From Oleispira sp051275515 (GTDB lineage: Bacteria; Pseudomonadota; Gammaproteobacteria; Pseudomonadales; Oceanobacteraceae), in NCBI GenBank assembly GCA_051275515.1, contig JBNMOT010000124.1, positions 1 to 10,053 of the forward strand: a stretch of 10,053 nucleotides of DNA. The letters run 5' to 3'. Below are positions 7,103 through 10,053 of the stretch, one piece after another. A model generated the notes under the pieces. The model did no database searches. It was not told the DNA's origin and saw only the letters and a list, made by a program, of their open reading frames with translations. Position 1 is the first letter of the stretch. The number at the start of each line of letters is the position of its first letter. The translations under genes and the position numbers were made by a program.

Positions 7103-8148
7103 TTAGTTAAACCAGCTTGCAGTAGAACTTTTATCATATAAGTATTCTGAGAAACCTCGCCCAAACGAATCACCACTCTTGGCTGCCACAATGCCAATCG
7201 CTATGGCAGCACCGATAATAATGACCCAGCCAAGAGGTGTGGCTAAAAGAGCGATACCTAATCCTGCTTCTATAGCGGCAGTACCTGCAGCTATACCAAA
7301 GATAGCGCTAGTCGCAAAGCTAGTTGTTTCAACTGCCGCACGCTTTTGCCAATTCTTCCCTGACAAGTAATCAACCTGTACATTACCCGCGCGTATACCT
7401 GCATCGAGAACAATTAAACTTTTTCCTAGAAAATTAGCCCCGGTTTCAAAAGAACGTAGGTTCTGGAATGCGGAAGCCGTGGTGAACTGAATAGGTTTTA
7501 TCGTTCTACTGCTTTTTGCTTTATCGATACCACGTTGAGCATTCGTGTAAACGGTACCTTTCTTGTTTTTAACACGATTCACGTATTTATTGATTTCAGC
7601 CTGAAATTTGCTATTAAAATCTTTAGTGAGTGTTCGTACATTCTCTTCTAAAACCATCATTTTGTGTTTAGGGAGTTTTGTTTGAGCTCCCTCTCTTACC
7701 TTTTCTAACGCTTCTCTAACCTTATTAGCGGCTTTAGCAAAGTTGCTTAATCGAGTATCGAGAGCTGTTGAGGCTGCACCGATTGCCCCAATGCTTTCTT
7801 TGTGAGCCATGGGTGCTAGTTCTGCTTGATAAAAATCAGCGATGGCCTGTAGTTGATCACTGCCAAACATATCGTCCATCACCGCTATGTTGCGCTTCGA
7901 TTGCTGAGATAAAGACTGCATTCTTTAAATGTACAAACTAAATCTGGCCTTGCTTGCTTCCAATCAATGCTGTTGTCGTTGCTGCTGTTATTACTATGGG
8001 TGCGCATAATAAAAGGCGTGCCCGCAGAGATGAAAGTCCCCTTAATATGTGAGTTATCTCTTTAAAAGTTGGCAAGTGCTAGTGGGTCGTTGCTATCGAC
8101 GGGGAAGGCATTGCTTTTGCTATAACACAGCGCTATATTTTGTGACAT
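7103..8148 (-). pseudogene. Effector-like gene copy 1, broken by a stop and a frameshift
   Basis: The open part (7103-7921) encodes 272 residues: a helical, Lys/Ala-rich body (SLSQQSKR..., LEKVREGAQ, KFQAEINKYVNRVKNKKG) and a C-terminal Gly/Ala/Ile-rich hydrophobic region of about 50 residues. The apparent start MQSLSQQ is an artefact. The upstream frame still reads like protein up to an ATG at 8148 (MSQNIALCYSKSNAFPVD...) and includes ARPDLVCTFK, shared with copy 2. Two lesions separate it: TAA at 8064-8062 and a 1-nt loss near 7920-7925, seen by alignment with copy 2 at about 9995-10005. The ancestral protein would be about 348 residues. The hydrophobic tip and the coupled membrane protein suggest a pore-forming antibacterial effector; no VgrG, Hcp or PAAR domain or signal peptide is seen. 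A downstream restart at 7921 could still make a shortened product. Confidence 0.75.
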
Positions 8149-8267
8149 GGTTTATTCTTTTAAAAACCAATCCTTTTGAAGTCGCTTTATTCTGTATTGC
8201 GCTTCCGCTACTAAATTCTTAATGGCGCTATATTATCACTTAAAATAATGATGCCTATCTAAAGGGT

Positions 8268-8279
8268 CTCAAATTTGAG
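8268..8279. promoter_or_regulatory. 12-bp perfect palindrome upstream of effector copy 1
   Basis: CTCAAATTTGAG is its own reverse complement and contains a -35-like TTGAGA on the minus strand. It may be an operator for the effector gene. Whether the same site precedes copy 2 cannot be seen, because that region is outside the window. Confidence 0.3.
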
Positions 8280-8367
8280 TTTTCTAATGATACATGCTGA
8301 TGGTCGTCATTTATTGCGCCAACTATCACAATAAAATTCATCAACCTTTAAAAAGTATTCTCGTGTT

Positions 8368-8390
8368 ATTCGTTAAGATAATTAACGAAT
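8368..8390. repeat. Perfect 9-bp inverted repeat abutting the duplication junction
   Basis: ATTCGTTAA (8368-8376) and TTAACGAAT (8382-8390) flank GATAA. Similarity to the 157-residue protein gene starts at the next base (8391). The matching point in unit 1 (just before 6297) lacks this repeat, so it belongs to the junction, not to the duplicated gene. Confidence 0.6.
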
Positions 8391-8726
8391 GCGAATTATT
8401 AGAATTAGAGGGTTTCAATGTGCCCAGTAACCGATTATGAATATTAAAAGATAAGACCTTTGGATTTAAGGATACCCGTCTATAGCTAAGTTGGCCCGAG
8501 TTTGAAAGTTTTCATCTTGGACTTGGTACAAAATCGTAGTCATAAAAAAGCTAATTTTATTGTGGGTTTGAATAAGTCAACGGATGAATTTGTCTGTTTA
8601 GATTGCTTAAAATTCGATGGTTTAGATGCGCGCCGTAGCCAACGCCTAGACTTAGCAGAAACAGTGCAGAAAGAATTTAAACTCACCGAGTTTCAAAAAT
8701 ACTACCCGTTTTATCCTTTGGTTTGA
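8391..8726 (+). pseudogene. Truncated, decayed copy of the 157-residue protein gene
   Basis: This corresponds to codons 41-157 of the gene at 6176-6649 and has no 5' part, start codon or operon. Lesions against the intact copy: CGA to TGA at codon 57 (E-G-F-N-V-P-S-N-R-L then stop), TGG to TAG at codon 72, an 8-nt deletion near 8517 that shifts the frame and removes the Cys86 codon, and a 9-nt in-frame deletion after C-L-D-C. The last 70 codons stay open (C-L-D-C, D-A-R-R-S-Q-R-L, YPFYPLV) and match closely. An ATG at 8502 opens a 74-codon frame in this remnant, but it arises from the frameshift and is not a credible gene start. Confidence 0.88.
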
Positions 8727-8798
8727 TTATTTATAATTCAGTTTTATTATTACTGCCAGAGTAAATCATCAGGTAGTAAGTGAATTCATTGCTAATTA

Positions 8799-9179
8799 TC
8801 AGGGAGAAAAGAAGGCAGAGAAAACTGCTAATACAATAAAAAATAATATTGATGCAGTTATAAGTAACACAGCAAGTTTTTTATCTTTCTTTCGACTAAA
8901 ACGCTTGGTAGCCTCTATATTAACGAGAGAGACGTGACGTTCGAGGTTAGGGAAAGCAATGATTCCTGCATACGCGATCATCCTCATACCAATACCCTTA
9001 TCCCAGGCAGGAGATTCTATTCCTTCCATTTCCATTTCACGCTCAATATGTTTGACGCTGATACGACCAAATAAAAACGTAGCAATACCCCAGATAAAAA
9101 AGGAAGAAATTCCGATTATAGCTATCCAGTCTTCTGAATTAAGATTTTTTAGTATTTCTAAAGTAAATTTTTCTGACAT
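8799..9179 (-). CDS. Small membrane protein, putative immunity protein, copy 2
   Basis: This 126-residue protein has membrane helices at about 17-38 and 101-124. Between them lies the same core as copy 1: F-G-R-I-S-V-K-H-I-E-R-E-M at about 37-49, then WDKGIG, AYAGII and SLVNIEATKR, with F/P/H spacing kept. The N-terminal 30 and C-terminal 25 residues differ clearly from copy 1. The ATG at 9179 lies three bases after the effector stop (9185-9183), so translation is probably coupled. It is the likely cognate immunity protein for effector copy 2 and would act in the inner membrane; this rests on context and topology, not on a recognised family. Confidence 0.8.
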   Translation of the reverse strand: MSEKFTLEILKNLNSEDWIAIIGISSFFIWGIATFLFGRISVKHIEREMEMEGIESPAWDKGIGMRMIAYAGIIAFPNLERHVSLVNIEATKRFSRKKDKKLAVLLITASILFFIVLAVFSAFFSP

Positions 9180-9182
9180 ATA

Positions 9183-10053
9183 TTAAAGCCCGTTTAACCA
9201 AGTTCCTAAATCATAACTTTTATTTGCAGCTAGCTGTCCAATTCCATCACCCGCCTTAGCTGCTAGAATCCCAACAGTAATCGAAGCTCCTATAATAAAT
9301 ACCCAACCAACAGGCGTAGCTAACATAGCAATACCTAACCCGACTTCTACAATTGCTGTCCCCGTAGCTAAACCAGCAGCAGTACTAAAGCCAAATCCTG
9401 TCGCCTCAACTGCCGCACGCTTTTGCCAATTCTTCCCTGACAAGTAATCAACATGCACATCACCCGCGCGTATACCTGCATCGAGAACAATTAAACTTTT
9501 TCCTAGAAAATTAGCCCCGGTTTCAAAAGAACGTAGGTTCTGGAATGCGGAAGCCGTGGTGAACTGGATAGGCTTTATCGTTCTGCCGCTTTTTGCTTTA
9601 TCGATACCACGTTGAGCATTCGTGTACACGGTACCTTTTTTATTTTTAACACGATTCACGTATTTATTGATCTCAGCTTGAAATTTGCTATTAAAATCTT
9701 TAGTGAGTGTTCGTACGTTATCTTCTAAAACCACCATCTTGTGTCGAGGGGGCTTTGCTTGCGCTCCCTCTCTTACTTTCTCTAATGCTTCTTTAACTCT
9801 ATCGGCTGCCTTAGAAAAGTTGCTTAATCGAGTATCAAGGGCTGTTGAGGCTGCACCGATTGCCCCAATGCTTTCTCTGTTAGCCATGGGTGCTAGTTCT
9901 GCTTGATAGAAATCAGCGATGGCCTGTAGCTGATCACTGCCCAGCATATCATCCATCATGGCGATTTTTCGCTTCGACTGCTGTGATAAAGACTGAATTT
10001 TTTTAAATGTACAAACTAAGTCTGGCCTTGCTTGCATCCAGTCACTGTTGTTG
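9183..10053 (-). CDS. Effector-like protein copy 2, putative pore-forming toxin (5' end outside window)
   Basis: The frame is open to the right edge. The first ATG in the window (10037) is internal: the codons before it read N-N-S-D-W, matching N-S-I-D-W upstream in copy 1, so the true start lies further right. From that Met, 284 residues are visible. The helical body (about 12-130) has ARPDLVCTFKKIQSLSQQ, DQLQAIADFYQAELAPM and LEKVREGAQ. A strongly conserved middle follows (KNKKGTVYTNAQRG, SGRTIKPIQFTTASAFQNLRSFE, LDAGIRAG, about 131-192). A hydrophobic Gly-rich region (213-261, L-G-I-A-M-L-A-T-P-V-G-W) and a short polar tail ending T-W-L-N-G-L close the chain. The body nearly equals copy 1; the last 75 residues diverge. 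A conserved body with a variable hydrophobic tip and an adjacent membrane protein fits a polymorphic, perhaps T6SS-delivered, pore-forming toxin. No delivery domain is visible here. Confidence 0.75.
   Translation of the reverse strand, partial: NNSDWMQARPDLVCTFKKIQSLSQQSKRKIAMMDDMLGSDQLQAIADFYQAELAPMANRESIGAIGAASTALDTRLSNFSKAADRVKEALEKVREGAQAKPPRHKMVVLEDNVRTLTKDFNSKFQAEINKYVNRVKNKKGTVYTNAQRGIDKAKSGRTIKPIQFTTASAFQNLRSFETGANFLGKSLIVLDAGIRAGDVHVDYLSGKNWQKRAAVEATGFGFSTAAGLATGTAIVEVGLGIAMLATPVGWVFIIGASITVGILAAKAGDGIGQLAANKSYDLGTWLNGL

Larger units (their letters stand above)
6297..8390. repeat. Tandem duplication, unit 1
   Basis: This is the first copy of a unit of about 2.09 kb: the 3' part of the 157-residue protein gene, a converging small membrane protein gene, and the effector-like gene with its upstream region. 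Unit 2 starts at 8391 and leaves the window. Similarity begins inside the 157-residue gene at codon 41. Identity is patchy: 105 identical bases at 7385-7489 against 9462-9566, but strong divergence in the effector 3' ends and around the pseudogene. The right limit of unit 1 is set by where unit 2 begins. Confidence 0.85.
8149..8390. other. Spacer between effector copy 1 and unit 2, with two palindromes
   Basis: This stretch should hold the promoter of effector copy 1 (minus strand). A perfect 12-bp palindrome CTCAAATTTGAG lies at 8268-8279, about 120 bp upstream of the ATG at 8148, and TTGAGA inside it matches five of six -35 consensus bases, though no good -10 follows at the right distance. 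A 9-bp inverted repeat ends exactly at the duplication junction (8368-8390). A plus-strand frame open from about 8296 runs into the pseudogene but resembles nothing. Confidence 0.55.
8391..10053. repeat. Tandem duplication, unit 2 (continues beyond the right edge)
   Basis: This is the second copy, in the same order and orientation as unit 1: pseudogene remnant, small membrane protein, effector. Corresponding bases are offset by 2077 in the effector body and by 2094 at the left junction, the difference coming from small deletions. Further units may follow outside the window. Confidence 0.85.

Noticed and set aside
6883..7370. Three short plus-strand frames opposite immunity copy 1 and effector copy 1
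   Set aside because: They mirror the minus-strand coding sequence, and equivalents opposite copy 2 (8959-9186 and 9685-9906) arise for the same reason.
8502..8726. 74-codon plus-strand gene
   Set aside because: It is the frameshifted 3' end of the decayed copy of the 157-residue protein gene; it starts in frameshifted sequence with no ribosome site and lacks the first half of the protein.
6297..10053. Composite transposon or insertion sequence behind the duplication
   Set aside because: No transposase, terminal inverted repeats or target-site duplications could be found around the units.

Overview
The window looks like chromosomal DNA of an AT-rich gammaproteobacterium, probably marine and Oceanospirillales- or Alteromonadales-like. 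The evidence is an FadE-type acyl-CoA dehydrogenase with an N-terminal membrane anchor, a YehS/DUF1456 gene start and a Tag-family glycosylase. The genus is inference only. No tRNA, rRNA, CRISPR array or transposase is visible.

Left part (1-3671), all on the minus strand and housekeeping: the first 34 codons of a YehS-like protein running off the left edge, a divergent 3-methyladenine DNA glycosylase I family protein, a clear rho-independent terminator, and the 835-residue FadE. A 444-bp divergent intergenic region (3672-4115) with several inverted repeats separates this block from the accessory part.

Middle part (4116-6649), plus strand: a three-gene operon. The first two genes encode a ZorA-like MotA/TolQ/ExbB-type stator with a long coiled-coil tail, and a ZorB-like protein with one membrane helix (Asp21) and an OmpA-type peptidoglycan-binding domain. 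These are the motor pair of Zorya anti-phage systems. None of the usual effectors (ZorC/ZorD, or the HNH protein ZorE) follows. The third gene encodes an unrecognised 157-residue protein with a possible His-Cys-Cys-Cys metal site. This is the best candidate here for an undescribed Zorya-like variant.

Right part (about 6297-10053): two tandem units of about 2.09 kb. Each carries, on the minus strand, an effector-like gene with a conserved helical body and a variable glycine-rich hydrophobic C-terminus, followed within 1-3 bp by a small membrane protein gene. That layout suggests a pore-forming toxin and its immunity protein. The duplication also copied the 3' two thirds of the operon's third gene, which is now a pseudogene (8391-8726). 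Effector copy 1 is broken by an in-frame stop and a 1-nt frameshift, but its putative immunity gene is intact. Effector copy 2 is open to the right edge and its true start lies outside the window. The effector bodies are nearly identical (one stretch of 105 identical nt) while their C-termini and the immunity membrane segments differ, as in polymorphic toxin arrays.
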